Part shown: piece after piece, positions 1-6,673 of the stretch
Position numbering within the stretch: position 1 is the stretch's first letter
How the letters are laid out: every line of letters begins with the position of its first letter
Source: an uncultured Isosphaeraceae bacterium
Lineage (GTDB): Bacteria > Planctomycetota > Planctomycetia > Isosphaerales > Isosphaeraceae
DNA length: 10,442 nt
Assembly (NCBI GenBank): GCA_937907405.1
Contig: CALCIC010000974.1
Coordinates: forward strand, 1-10,442
Reading direction: 5' to 3'
The notes under the pieces: generated by a model
The model's input: the letters and a program-made list of their open reading frames with translations, nothing else
The model's database searches: none
What the model was told of the DNA's origin: nothing
Translations under genes and position numbers: made by a program

Positions 1-485
1 TCGTCGATGAAATGCTGCTTGGGGCTGAAGTCGCGGTTGTAATCGGTGACCAGGTACGACCGCTCGAAGCCGCCCTTGAGCACCGGCCCGTCGACGTGCC
101 ACTTGCCCGAATGGTACGTCCGATAGCCCGAAGGCCGCAGAAGCGCAGGCAACAGCGCCGCCCACCGGGGCCGCTGCCGAGCGGGGTCGCGGTTGACTTG
201 CTGAGCGTAGTAACCCGTCAGAAAGGCCGCGCGCGACGGCCAGCACCGCGCCGTGTTGTAGAACTGCGTGTACCGCAGCCCGTTCGCGGCCAGACCGTCG
301 AGCGTCGGCGTCTCGATCTCGCCGCCGTAACAGCCGAGGTCGGAGAACCCCATGTCGTCGGCCAAAAACACCACCACGTTCGGTCTGGGAGCGTCCGCCG
401 CGGCGACCGACGGCGACCATGAACCGGCCGTCGCGGCCAACCAGCCAAGCCAGACCGCCACTCGACGCAGGACGGATGTATTCAT
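1..485 (-). CDS. Sulfatase (arylsulfatase A-like), N-terminal part, cut by window edge
   Basis: Exported formylglycine-dependent sulfatase that would hydrolyse sulfate esters, probably on glycans. The reading frame is open from an ATG at 485 to the left edge, giving 161 residues with the C-terminus missing. A hydrophobic signal peptide (about residues 5-30, VAAA before D31) precedes the core. PNVVVFLADDMG (35-46) is the beta-strand carrying the metal-binding Asp pair. CWPSR (81-85), followed by AAFLTG, is the C-x-P-S-R signature whose Cys is converted to formylglycine. SGKWHVDG (126-133) supplies the conserved active-site Lys and His. The C-terminal metal site and substrate-specificity region lie outside the window, so the substrate cannot be read. 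No clear Shine-Dalgarno sequence precedes this ATG. It is divergent from a second sulfatase 193 bp away. Family assignment is secure; the exact subfamily is not. Confidence 0.93.
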   Translation of the reverse strand, partial: MNTSVLRRVAVWLGWLAATAGSWSPSVAAADAPRPNVVVFLADDMGFSDLGCYGGEIETPTLDGLAANGLRYTQFYNTARCWPSRAAFLTGYYAQQVNRDPARQRPRWAALLPALLRPSGYRTYHSGKWHVDGPVLKGGFERSYLVTDYNRDFSPKQHFID

Positions 486-678
486 CAAAATTATCTCATG
501 TCTCAGCACGTCATGAACTCTTCGAGGCGCGACTCCGAGTCCAGTTTACGCGATTCGTGAACGCGTCGCTCGGGTCGACCGGATCTGCTTCAAGGTCTTG
601 CCTCCGTTCCCCGTGACGGCGACGATTGTGCGAAATATCGGCTCGGGGATCTCGAACGCTTTTCTGGAGGAACATGCC

Positions 679-2073
679 GTGCGCCGAGGAACGTCCGCCG
701 TCGTATTGACCGCGATCGGGATCGTCACGAGTTCGGGGCTGGACGCCGCGACGGCCTCCCGGGCCGGCAAGCCGAACATCGTGGTATTGGTGTCCGACGA
801 CATGGGCCACGCGGACGTGGGCTTCGAGGGCTGCCGCGACGTCCCGACGCCCCGGCTCGACGCGCTGGCCGCCAGCGGCGTGCGGTTCTCCAACGGATAC
901 GTCTCGGGGCCTTATTGCAGTCCGACCCGCGCGGGACTGCTCACCGGTCGCTACCAGCAGCGGTTCGGCCACGAGTTCAACCCGACCGGAAAGGAGTCCG
1001 GCCTGCCGACGTCGGAGACGACGATCGCCGACCGATTCAAGACCGCGGGCTACGCGACGGGCCTGGTCGGCAAGTGGCACCTTGGCGGCGCGCCCCGATT
1101 CCACCCGCAAAAGCGGGGCTTCGACGAGTTCTTCGGGTTTCTCGGCGGCGCTCATACGTACTTCGCAGGCGCGAGCGAGAACGTTTACAGGGGGACCGAG
1201 GTCGTAAAGGAGCCGACGTATTTGACCGACGCCTTCGGCCGCGAGGCGGCGGCCTTCATCGACCGCCACAAGGACACGTCGTTCTTCCTGGAAGTGGCCT
1301 TCAACGCCGTCCACACGCCGATGAACGCGACCGACGACCGACTCGCCCGGTTCAAGGAGATCGCCGATCCGACCCGACGGTCGTACGCCGCGATGCTCCT
1401 GGCCCTGGACGACGCCGTAGGCGTGGTGCTCGACAAACTGCGCGACGCCGACCTCGAAGAGAACACGCTGATCGTCTTCTTCAACGACAACGGCGGCCCG
1501 ACGATGCCGGGGACGACGATCAACGGCTCGCGCAACGATCCGTTCCGAGGGTCGAAGCGGACCACCCTTGAAGGCGGAATCCACGTCCCGTTCGTCATGT
1601 CCTGGAAGGGACGACTGCCCGCCGGGATGGTCTACGACCAGCCGGTGATCCAACTCGACGTGCTGCCGACGGCGCTCGCCGCCGCCGGCGTCGCCGCCCA
1701 GCCCGACTGGAAGCTCGACGGCGTCGACCTGCTCCCCTATCTGACCGGCGCCGAGACGAAGGCCCCGCACGGGACGCTGTACTGGCGGATGGGCGGGCAG
1801 GCCGCGATCCGCCGCGGCGACTGGAAGCTCGTTCGTTACGATGCGGTCGTCGACGCCCCCGGCGCGCGGTCCAACGCCGGCGACGTCGCCGTCACGCCGT
1901 TCCGTCTCTACAACCTCGCCGCGGACCCGGGCGAGTCGAAGGACCGCTCGGCCGACCACCCCGACAAGGCCGAGGAACTTCGAGCCGCCTGGCAGGATTG
2001 GAGCCGTGAACTCGTCCCCCCCCTGTGGGGGCCGTCCGGCGCCAAGGCCAAGGCCGGAGCCAAGGCCAGGTAG
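679..2073 (+). CDS. Secreted sulfatase (arylsulfatase A-like, S1 type)
   Basis: Complete 464-residue sulfatase predicted to remove sulfate esters outside the cytoplasm. The GTG at 679 is chosen because GGAGG (666-670) lies 8 nt upstream and the protein then begins with a typical signal peptide (RR at 2-3, hydrophobic 7-21, Ala-rich cleavage region near 23-26). Core motifs follow in order: PNIVVLVSDDMG (32-43, metal Asp pair), CSPTR at 80-84 then AGLLTG (formylglycine site; Thr replaces the usual Ser, an accepted variant), KWHLGG from 132 (active-site Lys/His), an AVHTP motif near 210, and NDNGG at 269-273 (C-terminal metal-binding Asp/Asn). The usual small C-terminal subdomain with GDWKLVRY follows. 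The last 11 residues form an Ala/Lys tail (GAKAKAGAKAR). Length is normal for the family. Substrate is unknown. Confidence 0.95.
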   Translation: MRRGTSAVVLTAIGIVTSSGLDAATASRAGKPNIVVLVSDDMGHADVGFEGCRDVPTPRLDALAASGVRFSNGYVSGPYCSPTRAGLLTGRYQQRFGHEFNPTGKESGLPTSETTIADRFKTAGYATGLVGKWHLGGAPRFHPQKRGFDEFFGFLGGAHTYFAGASENVYRGTEVVKEPTYLTDAFGREAAAFIDRHKDTSFFLEVAFNAVHTPMNATDDRLARFKEIADPTRRSYAAMLLALDDAVGVVLDKLRDADLEENTLIVFFNDNGGPTMPGTTINGSRNDPFRGSKRTTLEGGIHVPFVMSWKGRLPAGMVYDQPVIQLDVLPTALAAAGVAAQPDWKLDGVDLLPYLTGAETKAPHGTLYWRMGGQAAIRRGDWKLVRYDAVVDAPGARSNAGDVAVTPFRLYNLAADPGESKDRSADHPDKAEELRAAWQDWSRELVPPLWGPSGAKAKAGAKAR

Positions 2074-2116
2074 CAGCGCGGATTGCTCCTGGTTCGCACG
2101 CGATCCTACATCCAAG

Positions 2117-2137
2117 TCGGGGGGAAGAGGCCCCCGA
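2117..2137 (+). promoter_or_regulatory. GC-rich hairpin in the leader of the unknown-protein gene
   Basis: TCGGGGG (2117-2123) and CCCCCGA (2131-2137) are perfect 7-bp inverted arms around a 7-nt loop. The hairpin lies in the 87-bp gap after the sulfatase stop and ends 8 nt before the Shine-Dalgarno sequence of the next gene. No T-run follows, so it is not a classical intrinsic terminator. It could slow transcription, mark a processing site or shape translation of the downstream gene. Confidence 0.4.
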
Positions 2138-2160
2138 AACCGAATGAGGAGGAAATGCAG

Positions 2161-3912
2161 ATGTTTGCTCATATTTCGCTTTGTATATTTGCAGCGACGT
2201 TGGGGCAGGCCCCGTCGGGGACGACGGACGTCTGGTTGAAGGCCGTCCCGGGCGACGTCGACGTCGTCGTCCGGAGCCGTGGCTTCGATCCGACGTCCCG
2301 CGACCTGATCGACATGATCAAGGCCATGAGTCCACGGGCGGCCGGCGCGGCGGTCCCTGCGATCTCGCGATTCCTCGATCCGCTTCGGAGTCAATACGGC
2401 GAGAACGCCATGAAGACCCCGTGGGTGGCGCTGGCGCGCGCGGTCCCACCCGGCCCCGACGGCGTCATTCCGTTTGCGGTCCTGGTGATGAAGGACGACT
2501 ACCAGGACGTGCTCAAGACGCTCGCCGCCGGCAAGGAGGTCGCCCCCAGGGCTCAGGAAGGCGGATTCGACGAGATCGACAACCCGCGAGGCGGAGGCCC
2601 GTGGTACTCCTTCAAGGGGGCGGGCTACGTCGCAGTCGGCCCCGACAAGGAGTTGATCGGCGCGATCGCCGGACCGGGGGGGAAGTCGCTCGACGCGGTC
2701 CTGACCCCCGCGCTCGCCGAACCGTTCCTGACGGGGGACGTCGGCGTCTTCGTCAACGTCGAGCGGCTCGCGAAGCGATACGCCGACCCCATCGCGCAGG
2801 CGCGCCAGGCGTTCATGGCGGCCCTCGATCAGGCCGAGCAGAAAAACCCCGACGGGCCGTCAATGAAAGGCGTCAAGGACATGTACGGCGGCCTGTTCGA
2901 CGCGCTCGAGGACGCCGGGAGCCTGGCGCTGGGCCTCGATTTCGCCGCCGAGGGGCTCAAGACAGCCGGACGGCTCGACATGAAGCCAGGGGAAGCCGCC
3001 GTGAAGGAGATCGCCGCGAGCCGGAACGATGCGGCCGAGCTGGACAAGCTGGCCGCGGGCGCTGCGTTTTACATGTACATGAATATGGACGCGTCCTTCG
3101 TCGAGACGATGCAGAACATGAGCCTGCGCATGCTCAATCCGAACCGCAAGCCCGTCCCCGAGATGGACCTGGCCTTGAAGCGGTTCCATGAACTCGGCCG
3201 GGTCGAGACGCTCGGCACGGCGTCGTTCGAGAACGGCATGCGCGCCTTCAACCTCATCCACGCCGACGATCCCAAGGAGTACATCGCTGCCTCGCGGGCG
3301 ATGCTCCTGGCGATGAAGGGAGCGGACGGCCCCCTGAACCTCTACAAGGACGTCAAGGTGGAACCCGACGCCCAGAATGATCGGGGGGTCAGCTTCACCC
3401 GCGTCACCGCCGTCTTCGACGCCGAGAAGCTCGAGAAGCTCGGAGCGGCCGGCAACGGCGCGTCGAGCTTCAAGGCGATGTTCGGCGGCGATTCCATGAG
3501 CTACTGGATCGGCGTCGACGGCGACCGCGTGATTCAAATCACAACGCCGACGTGGGAGCAGGCCAAGGCCCAGATCGACGCGTTCAAGAACGGCGAATCG
3601 CCCGTCGGCAAGACCCCCGCCTTTAAGGCCGTGCGATCGGGCCTGGCCGATCGGGCGAGCTTCATGATGATCGTCGATGCTCAGGGCTTCGCCCGCATGA
3701 TCGCGGCGCAACTGAGTGCGTCATTGAACAAGCCCGAGTTGAAAGACCTCGCCGGTCTTCCCAGGGAGCCGGCCTTCTTCGGACTGTCGTTGACGCCCAG
3801 GGCGCCGAACGGCTACGAGTTCCGGTTCTCCCTCCCCAGCCCGGTCGTGCCCGTCTTCGAGAACGGCATGGTTCCGCTCTTCCGGAACCTTCAACGGCCG
3901 GTCAATCAATAG
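2161..3912 (+). CDS. Exported protein of unknown function with two similar modules
   Basis: 583-residue protein that I do not recognise as a named family. ATG at 2161 is preferred because GAGGAGG (2146-2152) is 8 nt upstream; the in-frame ATG at 2155 would leave only 2 nt. The N-terminus (MFAHISLCIFAATLGQAP) looks like a short signal peptide, so export is likely but not certain. Two regions share a layout. Residues about 155-273 start with YVAVGPDKE, run through a helical stretch into VGVFVNVERLAKRY, and end in a SLALGLDF/GRLD strand pair. Residues about 448-557 start with YWIGVDGDR and run through ASFMMIVDAQGFARMI into a FFGLSLT/FRFSLP strand pair. This suggests an internal duplication joined by a helical, Met-rich middle (MYMNMD near 303). 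No catalytic motif is visible. It lies 87 bp downstream of the sulfatase on the same strand and could share its transcript. Confidence 0.85.
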   Translation: MFAHISLCIFAATLGQAPSGTTDVWLKAVPGDVDVVVRSRGFDPTSRDLIDMIKAMSPRAAGAAVPAISRFLDPLRSQYGENAMKTPWVALARAVPPGPDGVIPFAVLVMKDDYQDVLKTLAAGKEVAPRAQEGGFDEIDNPRGGGPWYSFKGAGYVAVGPDKELIGAIAGPGGKSLDAVLTPALAEPFLTGDVGVFVNVERLAKRYADPIAQARQAFMAALDQAEQKNPDGPSMKGVKDMYGGLFDALEDAGSLALGLDFAAEGLKTAGRLDMKPGEAAVKEIAASRNDAAELDKLAAGAAFYMYMNMDASFVETMQNMSLRMLNPNRKPVPEMDLALKRFHELGRVETLGTASFENGMRAFNLIHADDPKEYIAASRAMLLAMKGADGPLNLYKDVKVEPDAQNDRGVSFTRVTAVFDAEKLEKLGAAGNGASSFKAMFGGDSMSYWIGVDGDRVIQITTPTWEQAKAQIDAFKNGESPVGKTPAFKAVRSGLADRASFMMIVDAQGFARMIAAQLSASLNKPELKDLAGLPREPAFFGLSLTPRAPNGYEFRFSLPSPVVPVFENGMVPLFRNLQRPVNQ

Positions 3913-4925
3913 GACCGCCCGCCAGGGATTTCCGATCGCGGCCTCAGAGCGGCCGCGGCCGGAACCTTGGCTTTTGCATTGAAGGCCCGCGCCTCCTCGA
4001 CCGCGCGATGCGCCGTCTCCTGGAGGAACCGGGCGTACTCGGCGTTGATTCCGTTGGGACGGAAGGGATTGCCGACGACCGATTTTCCGTAGAGCGTCTC
4101 GTAAAAGACGCAGCCGCCGAGGTACCGGCCGGCGACGCTCGCGTGATGGCCGTCGTAGCTCATCGCGTACCGGCCGTCGGGCTGTTTCGACCACCGCCGG
4201 CCCATGTGCAGCGAGTGCGTCTGCTTGGGAAGCGCGGGGAACACGGCCTCGTCGATATTGAAATTCGGGTCGGGCCGGTAGCCCCACCTGGGATCGGAAT
4301 CGGCGAGGTGGAAGGCGTCGCCGACCGGGATGATCGGCGCGTCGATCTCACCGGCGATCTGCCGGTAGGCGCGGGACAACCCCCGGTACATCGCCTCCTG
4401 ATCGGCCGGCTCGCCCGGCTCGGGCGACTTGGCCGCGAATCGGGGGTCGTCGCGTCGATAGGGCCACGTCTCGTGCATGAACAAGGTCGCATGAGGCGAT
4501 CGGGCGCGGATCAGCTTCGCGAGCCGCTCGGCGAACGGCCGGTAAGTCGAGGCGTCGTGGCTCTTGATGCTCGCCTGCTGGATCGTGACGACGTCCCAGG
4601 GTTCGGCCGCCAACTCTTGGACCAGGCTTTTCTTGGTGGTATAGAGTCCGCGTGGATCGTTCGGATCGGCTTCGTGTTGCTCGTACTTCTCCCAGTGCTG
4701 TTCGAGCGTCCCGCCGCCGATCGCCGCCTGATGATGGACGAGGACGTCGCCGGCCCCCTTGACCAGCTCGTCCAGGTAGGTGGTGGCGTCCCGCGAGAAA
4801 CTGTTGCCCACGGTCAGCAGCCGAACCGTCCTGGGCTCGTCCGCCGCCTCCGCCGCACCGCCGAAAGCCAGCGGCGCGAGGATCAGAATCAGCCCGCCCA
4901 GCCGCCGGGAAAGTCCGTCTTGCAT
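3906..4925 (-). CDS. Secreted SGNH-hydrolase, DUF4886-like
   Basis: Predicted exported hydrolase of the SGNH/GDSL fold, 339 residues, resembling the DUF4886 group found with carbohydrate-processing genes. A signal peptide is clear (RR at 7-8, hydrophobic 9-21, AEAA before D29). VGNSFSRD (39-46) carries the candidate nucleophile Ser42. HHQAAIGGGT (64-73) holds the block-II-like Gly. VTIQQAS (113-119) is the conserved third block. YDGHHAS, with Asp258 and His260/261, fits the C-terminal catalytic Asp-x-x-His dyad. A deacetylase or esterase on glycans is plausible, but the substrate is not visible. The ATG at 4925 has GGAG 10 nt upstream; a GTG directly before it (4928) is an equal alternative with a 7-nt spacing. 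Its stop overlaps the stop of the convergent unknown gene. Confidence 0.88.
   Translation of the reverse strand: MQDGLSRRLGGLILILAPLAFGGAAEAADEPRTVRLLTVGNSFSRDATTYLDELVKGAGDVLVHHQAAIGGGTLEQHWEKYEQHEADPNDPRGLYTTKKSLVQELAAEPWDVVTIQQASIKSHDASTYRPFAERLAKLIRARSPHATLFMHETWPYRRDDPRFAAKSPEPGEPADQEAMYRGLSRAYRQIAGEIDAPIIPVGDAFHLADSDPRWGYRPDPNFNIDEAVFPALPKQTHSLHMGRRWSKQPDGRYAMSYDGHHASVAGRYLGGCVFYETLYGKSVVGNPFRPNGINAEYARFLQETAHRAVEEARAFNAKAKVPAAAALRPRSEIPGGRSY
3937..3957 (+). terminator. Possible terminator hairpin after the unknown-protein gene
   Basis: CGCGGCC (3937-3943) and GGCCGCG (3951-3957) form a 7-bp stem with a 7-nt loop, 24 nt after the plus-strand stop at 3912. It lies inside the 3' end of the minus-strand SGNH gene, so coding and terminator roles would share the same DNA. 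There is no T-tract and the local GC is high, so chance formation is quite possible. Confidence 0.25.
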
Positions 4926-4944
4926 CACGGTTCCACTCCAAATC

Positions 4945-5169
4945 TCAGAGAAGCCCCCCGCGGTCGAATGGTCCGCGGTGCTGAATACCTAGCCGAAAGC
5001 CAAGCCCGACGCGTGAATTTTGATGTTGCGCGGTCCACGCGTCGGACGCAAGCACCCCTTCCCAACCACGCGGCGGAATGCGCCCGGGGACGCGAGGCTT
5101 GTGGTTCAAGCCCCGCGCCGCTCGCAACCCGATCAGCTCGTCGCGGGCGTTGGAATTCGGCTCGAACAT
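4945..5169 (-). CDS. Uncertain small ORF upstream of the SGNH hydrolase
   Basis: 74 codons from ATG at 5169, ending 19 bp before the SGNH start on the same strand. A GGGGGGA lies about 9 nt upstream, a poor Shine-Dalgarno match. The first half has GC-rich third positions like the neighbours (MFEPNSNARDELIGL opening), while the second half does not. It matches no family I know and overlaps the inverted repeat. It may be a leader peptide, a gene remnant or simply open frame in GC-rich DNA; the last is most likely. Confidence 0.18.
   Translation of the reverse strand: MFEPNSNARDELIGLRAARGLNHKPRVPGRIPPRGWEGVLASDAWTAQHQNSRVGLGFRLGIQHRGPFDRGGLL
5006..5045. promoter_or_regulatory. Perfect 10-bp inverted repeat, candidate operator
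   Basis: CCGACGCGTG (5006-5015) and CACGCGTCGG (5036-5045) are exact inverted copies separated by 20 nt, with arm centres 30 nt apart, close to three helical turns. Each arm contains the self-complementary ACGCGT-type core. The spacer starts AT-rich (AATTTTGATGTT). Its place between two divergent genes fits a regulator binding site; a hairpin in RNA is the alternative. Confidence 0.45.
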
Positions 5170-5245
5170 CTTGATCGGTCCCCCCGGAGCGGTCAAAGTC
5201 CTGGAGTGGACAGCAACGAAAGGGGCACCAGACGAGGAGAAGTCG

Positions 5246-5965
5246 ATGATCGACCGACCGCGATCGCGCCGGGCTCGAACCACCGCCGCCCTGGGGATCG
5301 TCGCCGCGGTTGCGGCCGCCGTCCTGACGCTTGCGCCGAGGGATCGGAGCGCCGAGGCGGCCGACCCGGACGGCGTCGTCGTCCGCGACGACTTCGAGCG
5401 CGAGACGCCAAACGGCTGGGACTTCACCGACAAGGCCGCATGGCGGATCGTCCGCGACGAAGGTCGAGGGGGCCGCGTGCTGGAACAGTTCCAGGCCAGC
5501 AAGTACGAGCCGCCGGTCCGATCGCCGTTCAACGTCGCGCTCCGCCAGGGCGCCGAGCTGGGCGGATTCGTGCTCGACGTGAAGGCGAAGTCGACGACCC
5601 GCGACTACGGGCATCGCGACATGTGCTTGATATTCGGGTACGTAGACCCTTCTCACTTCTATTACGTCCACCTGGCCAACGCGGCCGACGAGCACGCCAA
5701 CAGCATCTTCAAGGTCGACGGCAAGCCCCGCGTCTCGATCGCCGAGAACCGGACGACGGGCACGAAATGGGACGACGGCTGGCACGACGTCCGGATCAAG
5801 CGCGACCCTGAGAGCGGGCTGATCGAGGTCTATTTCGACGACATGACGACCCCCGCCATGTCGGCCCATGACAAGTCGTTCCCGAAGGGTCGGATCGGCC
5901 TGGGGACGTTCGACGACACCGGCATGTACGACGACCTCGTGGTGAAGGCGCCCGAAGCGCCCTGA
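5246..5965 (+). CDS. Secreted concanavalin-A-like domain protein (3-keto-disaccharide hydrolase/DUF1080 type)
   Basis: 239-residue protein: a signal peptide (basic 4-11, hydrophobic 14-30, cleavage near AEAA at 36-39) and a single jelly-roll domain. ATG at 5246 is chosen for the GAGGAGA (5234-5240) 5 nt upstream and because the signal peptide then sits at the N-terminus. The domain begins with the typical DDFERETPNGW entry (48-58). WRIVRDEGRGGRVLEQ and the FGYVDPSHFYYVHLAN beta-strand pair follow, then WHDVRIKRD and IEVYFDD, and it closes with GRIGLGTFDD and a DDLVVKA strand. This is the layout of PF06439-like domains, abundant in planctomycetes, where some members hydrolyse 3-keto-glycosides and others probably only bind carbohydrate. 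Catalytic residues of this fold are poorly conserved, so enzyme versus lectin cannot be decided here. Known family, inferred role. Confidence 0.87.
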   Translation: MIDRPRSRRARTTAALGIVAAVAAAVLTLAPRDRSAEAADPDGVVVRDDFERETPNGWDFTDKAAWRIVRDEGRGGRVLEQFQASKYEPPVRSPFNVALRQGAELGGFVLDVKAKSTTRDYGHRDMCLIFGYVDPSHFYYVHLANAADEHANSIFKVDGKPRVSIAENRTTGTKWDDGWHDVRIKRDPESGLIEVYFDDMTTPAMSAHDKSFPKGRIGLGTFDDTGMYDDLVVKAPEAP

Positions 5966-5980
5966 CCATCAGGCGTTTCG
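5953..5980. terminator. Bidirectional terminator-like hairpin spanning two convergent stops
   Basis: CCTGA (5961-5965) and TCAGG (5969-5973) flank a 3-nt loop CCA. The stem continues after one bulged C (5960) through 5953-5959 against 5974-5980, giving about 12 pairs, one of which is G-U in the plus transcript. Both stop codons, TGA at 5963-5965 (plus) and TGA at 5971-5969 (minus), lie within the stem. A shared terminator for the jelly-roll gene and the MgtC gene is the simplest reading; T-tracts are absent apart from TTT at 5976-5978. Confidence 0.45.
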
Positions 5981-6673
5981 CGAGGGGGCCCAGTGGAGCT
6001 TCAAGACCCCCGGCAGTTCAGCCCAATCCCGGGTCGGAACAGGTCTGGGATTCGTCTCGCGCTCGCGCCAGTGCAGCTCGCAGTGGAGCGTTCGGCGCTC
6101 TTCGATCTTGTCGTGGCCGGCCTCCACCGACGCGATCGAGAACCCCCGATCGAGGATCGCGTTCCGGAGTTCGTCGTCGGTCGGCCGGTCGATCGACGAG
6201 GTCACGGTCAAAACGCCCCGGTGGGACTGGAGCATGTGCGCCTCCCACCGTTTGAGGCTCGACAGGACGAGCATGCCGAGCGCCAGCGCGACGAGGCCCA
6301 GGACATGCTGGCCGCCGCCGAAGCAGAGGCCCAGGACCGTCACGAACCAGAGGGTCGCGGCCGTCGTCACACCGAGCACGGCTTCGCCCCTCCGAAGGAT
6401 CGCCCCGCCGCCGATGAAGCCCATGCCCGTGAGAATGCCCAGCGGCAGCCGCATCAGGTCGAGCTTCACGAAGGAATCGCTCGGCCTCGCCGCGGTCGCC
6501 AGCAGCAGGTTGACCTGAAGCATCGACACCGACGCCGCCAGGCAGACGAGCATCGTCGTCCGCAGCCCGGCGGCCCGTCCATGCTCGCCCCGGTTCAAGC
6601 CGAAGATCGCCCCCGCCGCGACGGTGAGGGTCAATCGCAGTGCGATCTCATACCATTCGATCCGGGTGGACAT
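5969..6673 (-). CDS. MgtC/SapB family inner-membrane protein
   Basis: 234-residue membrane protein. ATG at 6673 is chosen for a strong AAAGGAG (6685-6679) 5 nt upstream. Five hydrophobic segments fall roughly at 8-26, 36-56, 70-90, 98-114 and 116-136. Family hallmarks are visible: GLNRGEHGRAAGLRTTMLV (25-43), GILTGMGFIGGGAILRRGE in the third segment, and LGVTTAATLWFVTVLG. A soluble C-terminal domain of about 95 residues (from roughly 140, GVLTVTSS onward) has the beta-alpha-beta pattern of the ACT-like tail found in longer MgtC proteins. MgtC proteins are linked to growth at low magnesium and, in some bacteria, to inhibition of F-type ATP synthase; neither is shown here. No magnesium transporter gene (mgtB-like) is adjacent. 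The stop lies 3 bp from the convergent gene's stop. Confidence 0.92.
   Translation of the reverse strand: MSTRIEWYEIALRLTLTVAAGAIFGLNRGEHGRAAGLRTTMLVCLAASVSMLQVNLLLATAARPSDSFVKLDLMRLPLGILTGMGFIGGGAILRRGEAVLGVTTAATLWFVTVLGLCFGGGQHVLGLVALALGMLVLSSLKRWEAHMLQSHRGVLTVTSSIDRPTDDELRNAILDRGFSIASVEAGHDKIEERRTLHCELHWRERETNPRPVPTRDWAELPGVLKLHWAPSRNA

Larger units (their letters stand above)
4929..5245. other. Divergent intergenic region between SGNH hydrolase and jelly-roll protein genes
   Basis: About 317 bp separates two divergent genes, so promoters for both should lie here. I see no convincing -35/-10 pair. It holds a perfect 10-bp inverted repeat (5006-5045) and two CCGCGG copies 9 nt apart (4958-4963 and 4973-4978). 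The minus strand is open for 74 codons from an ATG at 5169 to a stop at 4945, described separately as an uncertain small ORF. Confidence 0.6.

Noticed and set aside
2016..2031. C8-TGT-G5 run as a hairpin or frameshift site
   Set aside because: The frame stays open and family-like to the stop, the stem is only 5 bp, and Pro/Gly codons in GC-rich DNA explain the run.
511..2394. A 627-codon open frame on the minus strand
   Set aside because: It is antisense to the sulfatase, whose signature motifs, signal peptide and ribosome site are unambiguous. Its product is Arg/Gly/Val-rich without motifs, as expected for antisense frames in GC-rich coding DNA.
4008..5174. A 388-codon plus-strand frame antisense to the SGNH hydrolase
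   Set aside because: The minus strand has a signal peptide and the full set of SGNH blocks; the plus frame shows only Arg/Val-rich filler.
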